From Rhypophila decipiens (lineage: Eukaryota > Ascomycota > Sordariomycetes > Sordariales > Naviculisporaceae), in NCBI GenBank assembly GCA_033297075.1, contig MU858298.1, forward strand, positions 1-44,753: DNA of 44,753 nucleotides, in the 5' to 3' direction. Below are positions 44,331 through 44,753 of the stretch, in pieces (position 1 is the stretch's first letter; every line of letters starts with the position of its first letter). The position numbers were made by a program, and so were the translations under genes. The notes beneath the pieces are model-generated. The model worked only from the letters and a program-made list of their open reading frames with translations, was not told the DNA's origin and did not search any database.

Positions 44331-44753
44331 GAAATTAGTACAGGGTGACGGGAAACCTCCAGGCTGTGAGACTCAGAGGTTTCCTTGCAGAATTCCATTC
44401 CAGCCTGATACAATCCCTTCCACAGTCAAATTTGACATGTACCCGATGGACGGAGTCGGTTGGTCGGTGGGCAATCCAGGAGGCGCCATAAACCCATGTA
44501 AAGAGCCAATCATGCGCACGTACGGGCAGCTACACCGTCTTGTTTCTCTTTTGAGTTTTGTATTGGTATGCTATAAATTCGACGGGTATCATCCCAAGTC
44601 AAATGTCCAAGAACCTAGTCTCCATTTAAGTAGTTTTATCTGATTTTATTAGTTAGGGGCTGTGAGGATCGTATAGAGGAACAACCACCCTATACACCCT
44701 CATACGTACTATACATACCATTTACTTGATTGGATCTTCCAATCAAGTCTAGT
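44331..44753. other. Window end with two small hairpins
   Basis: No gene is supported. A 9-bp inverted repeat (GGAAACCTC 44351-44359 / GAGGTTTCC 44376-44384) and a perfect 11-bp hairpin with a 3-base loop (ACTTGATTGGA 44724-44734 / TCCAATCAAGT 44738-44748) are visible. Confidence 0.5.

Noticed and set aside
1..44753. CRISPR array
   Set aside because: The tandem repeats have no unique spacers and there are no Cas genes; the genome is eukaryotic.
23317..44753. A secondary-metabolite gene cluster around the regulator and permease
   Set aside because: No backbone synthase, P450 or tailoring enzyme is present; neighbours are housekeeping genes.

Overview
The window looks like nuclear DNA of a filamentous ascomycete, most likely a Sordariomycete (Sordariales-like). 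Protein genes are split by short introns of about 53-111 bp with GTAHGT/GTGAGT-type donors, CTAAC/CTGAC-type branch sites and CAG/TAG acceptors. There is a nuclear tRNA gene with a small intron, and families typical of these fungi: MAL-type sugar permease, fungal Zn2Cys6 regulator, LCL2, mitochondrial bL27 and PP1 inhibitor-2. I could not assign a species.

Layout. 1-0.7 kb: tandem array of an 18-bp core that turns into an exact 22-bp unit. 1.3-2.6 kb: PAP2-type lipid phosphatase. 3.1-3.85 kb: nested inverted and direct repeats. 4.0-5.2 kb: frameshifted F-box gene abutting a truncated, reversed non-LTR retrotransposon (5.25-5.8 kb) and a second 22-bp array (5.9-6.2 kb). 6.5-8.5 kb (minus): low-complexity protein of unknown function. 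9.8-12.5 kb (minus): long unknown gene broken into four frames, one break being a clean 7-bp tandem duplication. 14.0-14.8 kb: small unknown gene. 15.3 kb: tRNA-Ala(UGC). 17.0-18.2 kb (minus): myo-inositol oxygenase. 18.2-23.3 kb: no supportable gene. 23.3-25.4 kb (minus): eight-exon fungal transcription factor with only the second half of its zinc cluster found. 28.2-30.1 kb: maltose/alpha-glucoside permease. 31.4-32.4 kb: PP1 inhibitor-2. 33.7-34.1 kb (minus) and 34.6-35.8 kb (plus): divergent LCL2 and mitochondrial ribosomal bL27. 36.7-38.0 kb: protein with a Cys-rich N-terminal half and a cupin-like C-terminus. 41.4-44.0 kb: F-box/ankyrin gene broken by frameshifts. 44.0-44.3 kb: third 22-bp array.

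Two kinds of sequence alternate. The housekeeping and metabolic genes (phosphatase, inositol oxygenase, permease, inhibitor-2, LCL2, bL27) read through intact with well-formed introns. The fast-evolving genes (two F-box genes, the 9.8-12.5 kb gene) carry frame breaks, and both F-box genes lie close to the repeat family. Because the conserved genes are clean, the breaks are more likely real decay than poor base calling, though this cannot be proven from sequence alone. The most unusual signal is the dispersed 22-bp minisatellite family: three arrays in 45 kb, one beside a LINE remnant, one downstream of the ankyrin gene, plus a lone 15-bp match just upstream of the ankyrin start codon.
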